From: Propionibacteriaceae bacterium
GTDB lineage: Bacteria; Actinomycetota; Actinomycetes; Propionibacteriales; Propionibacteriaceae
Length of the DNA: 45,207 nt
Assembly (NCBI GenBank): GCA_030532575.1
Contig: JAUNKV010000023.1
Span: 1-45,207 of the forward strand
Direction of reading: 5' to 3'
Each line of letters begins with the position of its first letter. The first letter of the stretch is position 1. Both the position numbers and the translations under genes were made by a program. The notes beneath the pieces are model-generated. The model made no database searches, had not been told where the DNA came from, and saw only the letters and a list, made by a program, of their open reading frames with translations. Of the stretch, positions 32,356 to 39,274 are shown piece by piece.

Positions 32356-32540
32356 GGGCTGGCTCGAGGTCCCACCTCGAGCCAGCCCTGCGCCCGCTGT
32401 GCGAGTCGTGCCGGCGGCTGCCGGCCACCGTGGACCTGACATGGCCGGACGGGGAGACCTTCCACGTGTGCGCTGGCTGCACCCCTGAGGGGCTGGTCGC
32501 GGTGGATGTCCAACAACAACTGATCGAGGAGACGGTGTGA
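32352..32540 (+). CDS. Small zinc-ribbon-like protein
   Basis: This 62-residue protein has two CxxC pairs (LCESC near 17-20 and VCAGC near 40-43), consistent with one zinc site. The GTG start overlaps the whiB stop (GTGA). Function unknown. Translational coupling suggests it works with WhiB or is part of the same regulatory unit. Confidence 0.7.
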   Translation: MRAGSRSHLEPALRPLCESCRRLPATVDLTWPDGETFHVCAGCTPEGLVAVDVQQQLIEETV

Positions 32541-32818
32541 ACGCGGGAAGAGGATCAGGAGACGATTTCGGCGACCTGATCGTCCTGGTACTGGTCGTGC
32601 CGATGGCCATGGCGCTCGTGCTGGGCTTCATGGCCAATCTCAGTCACCGGGTTATGGATGCCCTGGTGGGTTGGAGAGTCTTGGTAACCGACCCGATGGT
32701 CGCCATCCCCGGTACCGGGGTCGGCCTGGACGCGGCCCGCCTCGTGGTTCTGGCAGGGGTCTCCATCGCCTTCGCGGTGGCAGCCCGTGGGAGTCGTCGA
32801 CGTCGAAGCGAGCAGTGA
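32537..32818 (+). CDS. Small membrane protein
   Basis: This 93-residue protein has two hydrophobic segments (DLIVLVLVVPMAMALVLGFM and ARLVVLAGVSIAFAVAA) and a basic C-terminus (RGSRRRRSEQ), so both ends probably face the cytoplasm. The GTG start overlaps the previous stop. Family not recognised. Possibly a transfer-accessory or exclusion-type protein. Confidence 0.65.
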   Translation: MNAGRGSGDDFGDLIVLVLVVPMAMALVLGFMANLSHRVMDALVGWRVLVTDPMVAIPGTGVGLDAARLVVLAGVSIAFAVAARGSRRRRSEQ

Positions 32819-32832
32819 GGCAGGCAGAACCA

Positions 32833-33207
32833 ATGGAGGTCGGCGGCGTGTGGAGTCGCATTGCCCGCGAGGGACAAGTGGCCACGGTGCGCGTCGGATC
32901 CCTGGTGTGCATCCCGATGCTGGAGGGGAGGACCGTGACCGGCTGGATCGTCCCCTTCGCCGGTGAGCCGGCCCGCATGGTCGCCTCGGCCTGCTTGGGC
33001 GGCGCCCCGGTGTGGATGGTGTCCGCCGACGGCGACCTGGACGAGATGGCCCCCTTCGAGGCCTCCTACTGGGGTGTGGGCCTAGGATTCCTGAACGCCG
33101 CAGCCACCGTCGACATCGTCTGCCGCCCGCAGACCGTTCGCCCGGCTGGAGCCCGCGAGCGCGGGGCGATCGCCGCTCGAGGCTGGAGGTTCGCCAATGA
33201 GAACTGA
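32833..33207 (+). CDS. Hypothetical beta-rich protein
   Basis: This 124-residue protein has alternating hydrophobic strands (GQVATVRVGSLVCIPMLEGRTVTGWIVPF) and no transmembrane segment or known motif. It continues the whiB operon with a 14-base gap. Nothing in the sequence tells its function. Confidence 0.6.
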   Translation: MEVGGVWSRIAREGQVATVRVGSLVCIPMLEGRTVTGWIVPFAGEPARMVASACLGGAPVWMVSADGDLDEMAPFEASYWGVGLGFLNAAATVDIVCRPQTVRPAGARERGAIAARGWRFANEN

Positions 33208-33352
33208 TACCGCCGACCGAGCACTGGACCTTCAACAGCTGTGCACGGGCCGCGTGTTGCGCAGCTGGAGCCCCCTGCCGGCGCCCGGGTGGGCTCGCGG
33301 CCTGTGTGCAGGCGGTCCCCGCCACGGCGGGTGCGCCCGCCCATGCAGCTGA
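33197..33352 (+). CDS. Small cysteine-containing ORF
   Basis: This 51-residue frame starts inside the end of the preceding gene (11-base overlap) with MRTDTADRALDLQQL. It has four cysteines (residues ~16, 37, 46, 50). The first half has neighbour-like codon use; the second half is Gly/Arg/Pro-rich. Existence as a protein is uncertain. Confidence 0.35.
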   Translation: MRTDTADRALDLQQLCTGRVLRSWSPLPAPGWARGLCAGGPRHGGCARPCS

Positions 33353-33552
33353 GCGGCGGTGGTCAGGGCGCGCCCCCGCGTAGTCGGCGACGAAGGAGCC
33401 GCGGGGGCGCCGGCCCTGTCCACGGTCGCGGTCTGGGTCCCGCTGTCCACCTGTGCGTGGCCGCCGGCCCCGGCGATAGCCGGCGGCCTCCACAGGTGGG
33501 CAGCGGGCAACCGGCGCTGGCTGGGTGGGGTGGGGGGTGGTAGTGTTGGGGT

Positions 33553-33706
33553 GCGCGCCCCGCCCACGCGGGGGTGAGCCGATTGATAGTGGCGTTTGCG
33601 CTGTCTTCCCCGCCTAGGCGGGGGTGAGCCGATTGCTTGTGGCGCTTGCGCCTCGGGCTGTGGCTGGCCTGTGCGCAGGTCTCCCCGCCTATGCGGGGTT
33701 GGGCCC
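33553..33706. repeat. CRISPR-repeat-like palindromic units
   Basis: Two 29-base units at 33553-33581 and 33603-33631 share CCCCGCCnnnGCGGGGGTGAGCCG (written here with gaps) and are followed by the related sequence ATTGnnnGTGGCGnTTGCGC, giving a 50-base tandem repeat. A third, decayed unit lies at 33678-33706. CCCCGCCTAGGCGGGG in unit 2 is a perfect palindrome. Length, stem and the GTGAGCCG end are very like type I-E CRISPR repeats of Actinomycetota, but the spacers are 21 and 46 bases and no cas gene is present. Type: relic mini-array or independent stem-loop repeat. Confidence 0.55.
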
Positions 33707-33737
33707 CGCGCCCCTGTCTGGGGGTGCGGGGCCCTTT
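33701..33737 (+). terminator. Strong rho-independent terminator
   Basis: GGGCCCCGC...GCGGGGCCC with an inner CCCC/GGGG extension and a 5-base loop is followed by TTTTCT on the plus strand. It closes the plus-strand whiB-transfer block and faces the end of the minus-strand XRE gene at 33744. Confidence 0.85.
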
Positions 33738-33743
33738 TCTCGT

Positions 33744-34160
33744 TCACTGGTTGGTGGTGATGCGGGTGGTGCGGCCGGCGCGGGTGAGGGTGTGGGCGGC
33801 GGTGGCGGTGGCGGCCCTGTGGAGGGAGGCGGGCAGGCGCTGAGCCCGGGCTGTGGGGTCGGCCTGCCACAGTTTCTGGTCGCTGGTGTGGGTGGTCAGG
33901 ATCACGGTCCCGTCCTGGGTGGTCGCGGCGGTGGTCAGGGCGCGGGCCAGGTCGTGGTGGGCGTCCTGGAGGGCGTTGAGCTGGGCGATGATGCCGGTGG
34001 GGTCGCGGGGGGTGCGGGTGCCGGTCTCCCACCGGGAGAGGGTGCCCTGGGTGATGCCCAGGTGGGTGGCGAGCTCGTCCTGGCTCATGCCCAGGGCCTC
34101 GCGGCGGGAGCGGATTTCGATGCCGGCCTCGAAGCCGGCGTCCTCGGGCCTGGGTGTCAT
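33744..34160 (-). CDS. XRE-family regulator
   Basis: This 138-residue protein has an N-terminal Cro/C1-type helix-turn-helix (IRSRREALGMSQDELATHLGITQGTLSRWETGTRTPRD, ~17-54). The C-terminal domain (TQDGTVILTTHTSDQKLW) is shared in outline with two other XRE genes of this arm (37506 and 43584): a variable strand pair, then an Ala-rich helix. The ATG at 34160 has GAGAGGAG upstream. It is probably a local repressor. Confidence 0.8.
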   Translation of the reverse strand: MTPRPEDAGFEAGIEIRSRREALGMSQDELATHLGITQGTLSRWETGTRTPRDPTGIIAQLNALQDAHHDLARALTTAATTQDGTVILTTHTSDQKLWQADPTARAQRLPASLHRAATATAAHTLTRAGRTTRITTNQ

Positions 34161-34199
34161 GGGTGCTCCTCTCACTGTGGGTGGGGTGTTGGGTGGTGG

Positions 34200-35213
34200 T
34201 TATTGGTGGCGCCAGGCCCAGACGTGGTCTCGGGTGGTCAGGGGGGCGCCCTGGGGTCCGCGGATGTAGTCGTCGATCCATTGCAGGCGCCGCAGTGAGG
34301 CGCCCGGGCCGTGGGGGGTGTTCTTCCAGTGGCCGCGCACGACGTGGCGGGTGGTCAGGCGCCTGCCGGTGTCGTGGTCGGCGGTTGGGGCGTCCAGGAG
34401 GGCGCGGCGGGCGGGTTTGAGGTCGATGACCTGGACCTGGTCCGGGGTGCGCCCGGCGGGTGCGCGGCCTGGGGTGGTGGGGCGCGCGGGTGCGGCGGGT
34501 GTGGTGGTGGCCAGGTTGGGGGAGGTCATGAGGCTCCAGGCGGCCTGGAGCCAGGACAGCACGGCGATATCGGCCCCGGCCCGGGCCCCGGTGTACATCC
34601 CCTCCCGGGTCGTGATCACGGTACGGGAGGCCTCCAGGGTGGTGGGGATGGTCAGGCGCCAGTGGGCGAAGGGCACCAGGAAGGGGGCCTGGTGCTCCAG
34701 CAGCGGCAGGGGCAGGCGGTGGGGGCGGCACATGAGCTCGATGCGCAGCTGGGCGTGCGCGGTGTCGGCCTGGGTGATGTGCCAGGTGATGGCGTCGATG
34801 GGGACGGGCTCGTCGTGCTGGATGTCGGTGCGCTGGCCTTGGCGCAGGGCCAGGCCGCCGATGCCGGTGGTGTCCCAGGCCGGCAGGGGGCCGGCCAGGA
34901 CCATCAGGGCGCTGGTGGTCGGGGCGCTGGCCGGGGTGATGGCGGGGACGTCCTGGGAGGCGTCCATGGCCAGGCGGGCCATGGGCTCGGCGACCCAGTA
35001 GTAGGCCGCCTGCTGGGCCAGTGCGGCCCCGAGGGCGGCGTTGGCGGCCCCGTCGTCGAGCTGGGCGGCCAGATCGGCCCGGCCGATGGCCCGGGCCCGG
35101 GCGGCCAGCTCGCGCAGGCGGGCGGCCTCCTGGGCACTGGTGGTGGCCAGGGTGCGGGCCATCGTGGGGACCATGGTCGCGCTCCAGGAGGCCCGCCGGC
35201 CGCGCCTCACCAT
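34200..35213 (-). CDS. Conserved actinobacterial plasmid hypothetical protein
   Basis: This 337-residue protein has an Ala/Arg-rich helical N-terminus. Its C-terminal motif HVVRGHWKNTPHGPG...LRRLQWIDDYIRGPQGAPL is found in hypothetical proteins of many actinobacterial plasmids and integrative elements. No catalytic motif is recognised. The start overlaps the end of the upstream gene by a few bases (ATG 35213 or GTG 35210). Confidence 0.7.
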   Translation of the reverse strand: MVRRGRRASWSATMVPTMARTLATTSAQEAARLRELAARARAIGRADLAAQLDDGAANAALGAALAQQAAYYWVAEPMARLAMDASQDVPAITPASAPTTSALMVLAGPLPAWDTTGIGGLALRQGQRTDIQHDEPVPIDAITWHITQADTAHAQLRIELMCRPHRLPLPLLEHQAPFLVPFAHWRLTIPTTLEASRTVITTREGMYTGARAGADIAVLSWLQAAWSLMTSPNLATTTPAAPARPTTPGRAPAGRTPDQVQVIDLKPARRALLDAPTADHDTGRRLTTRHVVRGHWKNTPHGPGASLRRLQWIDDYIRGPQGAPLTTRDHVWAWRHQ

Positions 35214-35554
35214 GGGCCGATCACCTCCCTGATCTGGTCGCGGTCCAGGCCCAGGGCCTCCAGGAGCCGGTCCTCGGCATCGATGTAGGGATCCGGGGAC
35301 TCCGGGTCCGGGGCGCTGGGGTCGTGGGGGTCGACATCGAAGCCGTCCTGGCCGCCCTGCTCGACCCAGGCGTCGGGGTCATCGGCCTGGCCGAGTTGGG
35401 GGTCGTGGGCCTCGACCACTACCCGGTAGGACCAGATCGGGTGGGTGGCGTCGCGCAGGATCACGGTCCCGTCCTGGCGGACGGTCTCCCCCAGGTCCTG
35501 GTGCACCGACCAGGACAGCCGCATCGCGGGTGCTGCGGCAGGTGTGGTGGTCAT
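35207..35554 (-). CDS. Hypothetical acidic protein
   Basis: This 115-residue protein has an N-terminal beta part (RLSWSVHQDLGETVRQDGTVILRD) and a very acidic Asp/Pro-rich middle (~55-90), ending in a short helix. The DGTVIL segment resembles that of the neighbouring XRE proteins. AGGAGGAAG precedes the ATG. It is coupled to the downstream 34200 gene. Function unknown. Confidence 0.65.
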   Translation of the reverse strand: MTTTPAAAPAMRLSWSVHQDLGETVRQDGTVILRDATHPIWSYRVVVEAHDPQLGQADDPDAWVEQGGQDGFDVDPHDPSAPDPESPDPYIDAEDRLLEALGLDRDQIREVIGPW

Positions 35555-35575
35555 GGGTCTTCCTCCTGATGGCTT

Positions 35576-35603
35576 GCCCGCCCCGCCTGGCGGCGGGGCG
35601 GGC
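35576..35603 (-). terminator. GC-rich perfect stem-loop
   Basis: A 12-bp perfect stem with a TGGC loop (GCCCGCCCCGCC / GGCGGGGCGGGC) lies between the genes at 35665 and 35554. It has no T-run. It may be a GC-only terminator, or a processing or stabilising structure. Confidence 0.55.
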
Positions 35604-35664
35604 GGTGGCGGTGGTCAGGGCTTGCCGGGCACGGCGGATGTCGCGGCCCCGCCCGGAGTGATGG

Positions 35665-35946
35665 TTAGAGGGCGAGCATTTCGGCCAGGCGGGCGGCGGT
35701 GGTGGCCGCGCCCTGATCGGTGAGCTGGGCGGGGCTCACGGTGTCGGTGATGCCCATGGTGTTGCCGAAGATGTAGGCGGTCCAGGTCGCTGCGCCCGCG
35801 TCGTTCTGGGCGACCACGGCGTGGCGGCCGATGGCGGACTCGGCGTTGCAGTAGACCATGGCGCCATGGGTATCGGCGCTGACCACGAGCCGGCCCGAGG
35901 CGTCGAGGCTGATGAGCTTCTCGGTCAGGGTGTTGATGAAGTCCAT
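35665..35946 (-). CDS. Hypothetical small protein
   Basis: This 93-residue protein begins MDFINTLTEKLISLDASGRL and has a compact alpha+beta pattern with a C-terminal helix (AATTAARLAEMLAL). It has its own near-consensus promoter (36005-36033) and GAGGA ahead of the ATG. Family not recognised. Confidence 0.7.
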   Translation of the reverse strand: MDFINTLTEKLISLDASGRLVVSADTHGAMVYCNAESAIGRHAVVAQNDAGAATWTAYIFGNTMGITDTVSPAQLTDQGAATTAARLAEMLAL

Positions 35947-36004
35947 GATGTCCTCCTGGGTTTGAGGTGGGGGCCCGGCCTTCTGCCTTCCCCCTGATGG
36001 AATA

Positions 36005-36033
36005 ATATTATGCCGCTCGTGGTGGGTTGTCAA
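36005..36033 (-). promoter_or_regulatory. Near-consensus sigma-70 promoter
   Basis: On the minus strand TTGACA (36028-36033), a 17-base spacer and TAATAT (36005-36010) form an almost perfect promoter. It drives the 35946 gene and lies at the 3' end of the preceding gene. AATAATATTAT around the -10 is palindromic. Confidence 0.8.
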
Positions 36034-36956
36034 CCCTGTTCGGCGCCCCGGTCCGGCCAGTGGTGCTGGTGGGCGTGGTGGATGGTCAGGGGGCCGGGGT
36101 CGGTGGTCAGGCGGTTGCCGGGGCCGCGCAGGATGAGCATGCGCTGGAGGGTCTCCAGGTCGGTGTCGGGGTCGGTGATGCCCTGGGGCATGCGCTGGGC
36201 CAGGGCGGCCAGGTAGGCGTTCCAGATCTCCCAGATCTCGTCGGTGGCGCCGACGGGCACCAGGGCGGTGCCCCTCTCCCAGTCGCGCACGGTCTGCCTG
36301 GAAACTCCCAGGTGGTCGGCCAGGGCCTGCTGGCCCATGTCCAGGGCCGTCCTGATGGCCAGGACGATGGGCCCGCTCATGCGGCGGGCGGCGAGCTGGT
36401 CGGCGTGCTCGGCCTCCCAGCGGGCCCGGGCGTGGGCGTGGGCCTGGGTGAAGGCGGCAGCGATGGCCTTGCGGGCGGCCCACTGGCCGGCCCGGTCCTC
36501 TGCCGCCTCGGCGGCCCTTTCCGTGGCCGTGACCATCGCGCGGCCCTGGGTGCGCTTGATGTAGGCCAGGCGCACCAGGTCGGTGTCGTGGCTCATCTGG
36601 CCGGTGATGGTCAGGGCCCGGTCTGGGGCGCTGCGGGTGATCTCGTGGGCCTGGGCCTGGGTGAGGTAGGGCCCGTAATGACTGGGCCACCGGCGCACCA
36701 GCGGGGCATCGTCGTCGCGCTCGGCGCCCCGGTGGCCAGGGGGGCGGGTGTTGTCGAGGACGACCTCCCAGAAGTCGATGTCCTCGCGGATCATGAAGCG
36801 AAGGTCGCCGCCCTGCCCGGTGGAGGTCACCACCTGCTCGGCGATGGCGTCGATGTCGAATTCGGCGTAGGCGTCGGCGATATCCCCGCCCTCGATGGCA
36901 TCGACGATCTCGAAGGCGATGAGGTCGGCCTTGCAGTCATAGCTGGTGCGCATCAT
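36030..36956 (-). CDS. Helix-turn-helix protein with long N-terminal region
   Basis: This 308-residue protein has an acidic N-terminal region (~1-60), a helical Ala/Arg-rich middle, then an XRE-like helix-turn-helix near residues 200-235 (IRTALDMGQQALADHLGVSRQTVRDWERG) and a C-terminal helical domain. Two ATGs in tandem start it, after GAGAGGG. It may be a regulator. The fusion of a long N-terminal domain to the HTH is unusual. Confidence 0.75.
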   Translation of the reverse strand: MMRTSYDCKADLIAFEIVDAIEGGDIADAYAEFDIDAIAEQVVTSTGQGGDLRFMIREDIDFWEVVLDNTRPPGHRGAERDDDAPLVRRWPSHYGPYLTQAQAHEITRSAPDRALTITGQMSHDTDLVRLAYIKRTQGRAMVTATERAAEAAEDRAGQWAARKAIAAAFTQAHAHARARWEAEHADQLAARRMSGPIVLAIRTALDMGQQALADHLGVSRQTVRDWERGTALVPVGATDEIWEIWNAYLAALAQRMPQGITDPDTDLETLQRMLILRGPGNRLTTDPGPLTIHHAHQHHWPDRGAEQG

Positions 36957-37061
36957 GATCCCTCTCCTGGGGTTTGGTGGGCGGCGGCCCCTCCGCCGGC
37001 CCTACTCAGAGCCCGGGCGGGGAGTCGGACCCCGCCTGCGACCATCCGGGCTGCCTGTCCG

Positions 37062-37382
37062 TCAGACGCGCTCCATCCAGTCGGTCCGCTCGTGCTTGGT
37101 TCCCGCGTAGGCGGCGCGCCCCTTGGTGCCCCACTCGATCGCGGCGGCCTCGGCCTCCTCGCGCGTGGCATATGCCCCGGTGGCCTTGACCTCGCCGCAC
37201 TCCGTGAGTGACGCTCGCCAAGCGCCGCCGAACTCCAGATGGACGCGGAGGATGCCATAGGGGGCTTCGGCATCGTAGCCGAGGCTGTCCTGGCTGAACT
37301 CGGGGACCTTGCGTCCGCGCGCGCGGGCCCGTGCGATCATCGGCGACTCGGGGCGGGGCTGGAAGGTGATGCTCTCGCTCAT
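37062..37382 (-). CDS. Hypothetical protein
   Basis: This 106-residue protein has a beta-rich core (YGILRVHLEFGGAWRASLTECGEVKATGAYATREEAEAAAIEWG) reminiscent of small DUF2188-like folds. The ATG at 37382 has AAAGGA upstream. The gene follows one copy of the TCTTTACCCTATA promoter element (37437-37468). GC-rich hairpins in 36984-37055 lie behind it and may end the transcript. Confidence 0.6.
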   Translation of the reverse strand: MSESITFQPRPESPMIARARARGRKVPEFSQDSLGYDAEAPYGILRVHLEFGGAWRASLTECGEVKATGAYATREEAEAAAIEWGTKGRAAYAGTKHERTDWMERV

Positions 37383-37436
37383 GACGGGTTCCTTTCGGTG
37401 CGGCCTGGGGCTTCTCCCCTTGACCTGATGACACCA

Positions 37437-37468
37437 GTCTATAGGGTAAAGATCGTACCTCAAGCCTT
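37437..37468 (-). promoter_or_regulatory. Repeated promoter element TTGAGGT-TCTTTACCCTATA, copy 1
   Basis: The minus strand reads GCTTGAGGTACGATCTTTACCCTATAGA. A near copy is at 38459-38486. Here CACCAGT (~37429) and ACTGGTG (~37469) form flanking inverted repeats, suggesting a regulator-bound loop around the promoter. Confidence 0.5.
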
Positions 37469-37505
37469 CACTGGTGTGCTGCCGCTCACATTCTGGTGGT
37501 TGTTG

Positions 37506-37922
37506 TCAGGGCTCTTGTGGGGCGTAGGTGATGGTGCAGTGGTAGCCCGCCATGGTCAGGGTGTGGGCCAGGGCGGCGACGCCGGCGCGGTGCCAGGCCG
37601 CGGGCATGTCGATGCCGGCGCGTGTCGCCGAGGCGTCGGTGGCGTAGACGGTCAGCTCGATGTCCTCGATCTGGTCTCCGTGCTCGGTATCTATGTCCTC
37701 CAGGCCGTCCAGGGCGGTCTGGATGGTGGCGGTGATCCACCGGCTTTGGCGGTCCACGATGTCCCAGGCGGCCTGGGGGGCGGTGACGTGCAGGTCCCAG
37801 GCGCGCACCGACTTCGGGCTGACTCCGAGGCGGTGGGCCAGGTCGGCGCGGGTGATGCCGGCCGCCTCGCGCATGGTGCGGAACTGGGCCGGGGAGCGGT
37901 GGTCGGGGTTGTGCCGAGGCAT
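37506..37922 (-). CDS. XRE-family regulator
   Basis: This 138-residue protein has a Cro/C1-type HTH (FRTMREAAGITRADLAHRLGVSPKSVRAWDLHVTAPQ, ~15-52) and a C-terminal domain ending in HRAGVAALAHTLTMAGYHCTITYAP. The pattern matches the XRE genes at 33744 and 43584, so the three are probably paralogues. The ATG at 37922 has GGAGGAAT upstream; an ATG at 37943 is weaker. Confidence 0.75.
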   Translation of the reverse strand: MPRHNPDHRSPAQFRTMREAAGITRADLAHRLGVSPKSVRAWDLHVTAPQAAWDIVDRQSRWITATIQTALDGLEDIDTEHGDQIEDIELTVYATDASATRAGIDMPAAWHRAGVAALAHTLTMAGYHCTITYAPQEP

Positions 37923-38003
37923 CGATTCCTCCTGCATCGTCATTCTCGTTGGTGCGGGGTGCGGCCCTGGGGCGGCAGCGCCCGGGGCCGCACCGCCGGT
38001 GGT

Positions 38004-38401
38004 TCACTCGCTGATCAGGCCCTCGCTTACCATCTCGGCGCGCAGGGCGCCCACGGCCGCGGCGATGGCCGGGTCGGGCGTGCGCGCCTCGGGGCCGGGG
38101 CCGCGGTGGCCGGTGTGGATGGGGCGGGCCACTGGGTGCGGGGGAGGTAGGCCTCGATGCGGGGCCAGTGGGCGCTGCTGGAGGTCGACCACACCGCCCC
38201 GTCGGGGTCCTCCACGGTGATCTCGGCGTCGACCTCGCCGTCGCCGTAGTCCAGGTACAGGCTCAGGGCGGCCCCGTCGGGGGCCTGGGCCTCCAGTGCC
38301 GGGGTGGCCAGCGGCCACCGCCTGGCCCGCTCGGGCCTGCGCCACTGGTAGCGCGGCGCCTCGGCCGTTGTGCTGGTGGTGTCATTACCCTTGGTCTTCA
38401 T
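38004..38401 (-). CDS. Hypothetical protein, probable frameshift near its 3' end
   Basis: The gene starts at ATG 38401 with AGGAGGG upstream: MKTKGNDTTSTTAEAPRYQW. It reads well through ALSLYLDYGDGEVDAEITVE and HWPRIEAYLPRTQW. There, near 38125-38145, coding character switches to a second frame (ARTPDPAIAAAVGALRAEMV, stop at 38004); the first frame becomes an Arg/Pro-rich shadow, stop at 38027. A GGGGG run at the switch suggests an indel or sequencing error. A shorter protein ending at 38027 is the alternative. Confidence 0.5.
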
Positions 38402-38920
38402 CGTCTCGGTCCCTCCTGGACTCGCTGGGCGGGGCCGTACCCCCTGCCCGACACACCCACCATATAGGGTAAAGACTTGCACCTCAACCCCTGTGTTGAG
38501 GTGCGTGCCGTTCCTTGTCGAGGTGGGTTGGTTGAGGGCGCCGTGGTGGTCCGCGAGAGCGCAGGGGCAGCGGGCGTCGTGCTGGATGCCGGCTTCCCAG
38601 GGCTGCCAGTTGTTGGTGCCGCCGAGGGTGAGGTCCTGCTCGTCGGTGGTGGTGATCCAGCCGGCGTGGACGAGGATGAGACCGGCAGAGGTCAGGTTGC
38701 AGTGCTCCCAGGAGATCTGGGCCATAGCCTGGTGGCCGTGGTCGGGGATCGCCTGTGAGCGGCGTGGGTTGTCGACCACGAGCCCGGTGGCGGCGGCCTT
38801 GATGAGACTGATGGCCTTCTGTTGCCAGTTGGGGCATCCGGTGATGCCCCCGGCTAGGAACACGTCTGCCGGTCCCACAGTGTGGTCGGAGTCGGTCTCG
38901 GGGCTGAGGACAGTGATCAC
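38027..38920 (-). CDS. Nucleoside deoxyribosyltransferase-like gene open into the next gene
   Basis: GTG 38920 overlaps the upstream stop (GTGA). The first ~120 residues (DVFLAGGITGCPNWQQKAIS, GLVVDNPRRS, QISWEHCNLTSAGLILVHAG) resemble the nucleoside 2-deoxyribosyltransferase fold. This family cleaves or moves bases on deoxynucleosides, and phages and plasmids often carry it. No stop codon occurs afterwards: the frame passes an inverted repeat (38478-38503) and a promoter element (38459) and runs in frame into MKTKGND of the next gene. Translation would therefore give a fusion of ~297 residues. Whether the domain is active cannot be judged. Confidence 0.55.
   Translation of the reverse strand: MITVLSPETDSDHTVGPADVFLAGGITGCPNWQQKAISLIKAAATGLVVDNPRRSQAIPDHGHQAMAQISWEHCNLTSAGLILVHAGWITTTDEQDLTLGGTNNWQPWEAGIQHDARCPCALADHHGALNQPTSTRNGTHLNTGVEVQVFTLYGGCVGQGVRPRPASPGGTETMKTKGNDTTSTTAEAPRYQWRRPERARRWPLATPALEAQAPDGAALSLYLDYGDGEVDAEITVEDPDGAVWSTSSSAHWPRIEAYLPRTQWPAPSTPATAAPAPRRARPTRPSPRPWAPCAPRW
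38459..38503 (-). promoter_or_regulatory. Repeated promoter element copy 2 with operator-like inverted repeat
   Basis: The minus strand reads TTGAGGTGCAAGTCTTTACC then CTATA, matching the copy at 37437 in TTGAGGT and TCTTTACCCTATA. A perfect 10-bp inverted repeat GCACCTCAAC-ccctgt-GTTGAGGTGC (38478-38503) includes the TTGAGGT half. It precedes the 38401 gene. Confidence 0.55.
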
Positions 38921-39246
38921 TGCTGTTTCTCTCCGAGAATCACCGGGATTCCGTATGCCTCGGCGACGGCTCGCTCGATGCGGCAGCCGCGTGCGGTCTC
39001 CCACCCCGGGGCGAGGTAGAGGGCGTTGGCCGCCGCGAGGCGCTGGATGGCGGCACCGATGTGCCAGGCTGCTGGGTTCGGAATCCCCTCGGGGGCTGAC
39101 GCTGCGTGGTCGAAGTCCGTGTTGTAGACGCTGTCGTGGGGCGTGTATCCCTGGGCGGCGAGGTCCCGCTCTGCCTGGGCCCGGGCGTGGGCGACGGTGT
39201 CGGGGGAGATGCCGTTCATAGGTTGGGAGATGATCGCTGTTCTCAT
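38917..39246 (-). CDS. DUF4406-like protein
   Basis: This 109-residue protein has TAIISQPMNGISPDTVAHARAQAERDLAAQG at the start and ALYLAPGWETARGCRIERAVAEAYGIPVI at the end. This pattern matches DUF4406 proteins, related to the nucleoside deoxyribosyltransferase fold. AGGAGGAAC precedes the ATG. It overlaps the next gene, which has a similar fold, so the two may act together on nucleotides. The substrate is unknown. Confidence 0.75.
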   Translation of the reverse strand: MRTAIISQPMNGISPDTVAHARAQAERDLAAQGYTPHDSVYNTDFDHAASAPEGIPNPAAWHIGAAIQRLAAANALYLAPGWETARGCRIERAVAEAYGIPVILGEKQQ

Positions 39247-39274
39247 AGTGTTCCTCCTGTTCAGGATGTGGTTG

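Larger units (their letters stand above)
33353..33743. other. Gene-free hairpin-rich region, candidate transfer or regulatory site
   Basis: No credible gene is seen between the plus-strand whiB operon and the minus-strand right arm. The stretch holds a GCGCCCCCGCG...CGCGGGGGCGC inverted repeat (~33370-33410), a CCACCTGTG/CACAGGTGG pair (~33448 and ~33490), the CRISPR-like repeats (33553-33706) and a terminator (33701). It separates two transcription blocks and could hold an oriT-like or recombination site. That is speculation. Confidence 0.4.

Noticed and set aside
33553-33706. True CRISPR array
   Set aside because: Only two good units, irregular spacers of 21 and 46 bases, similarity extends into the first part of the spacers, and no cas genes. 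Kept only as a repeat.
33232-34731. 499-codon minus-strand frame
   Set aside because: Almost entirely Pro/Arg/His/Gly, covers the XRE gene and hypothetical gene in another frame, and runs through the terminator at 33701.
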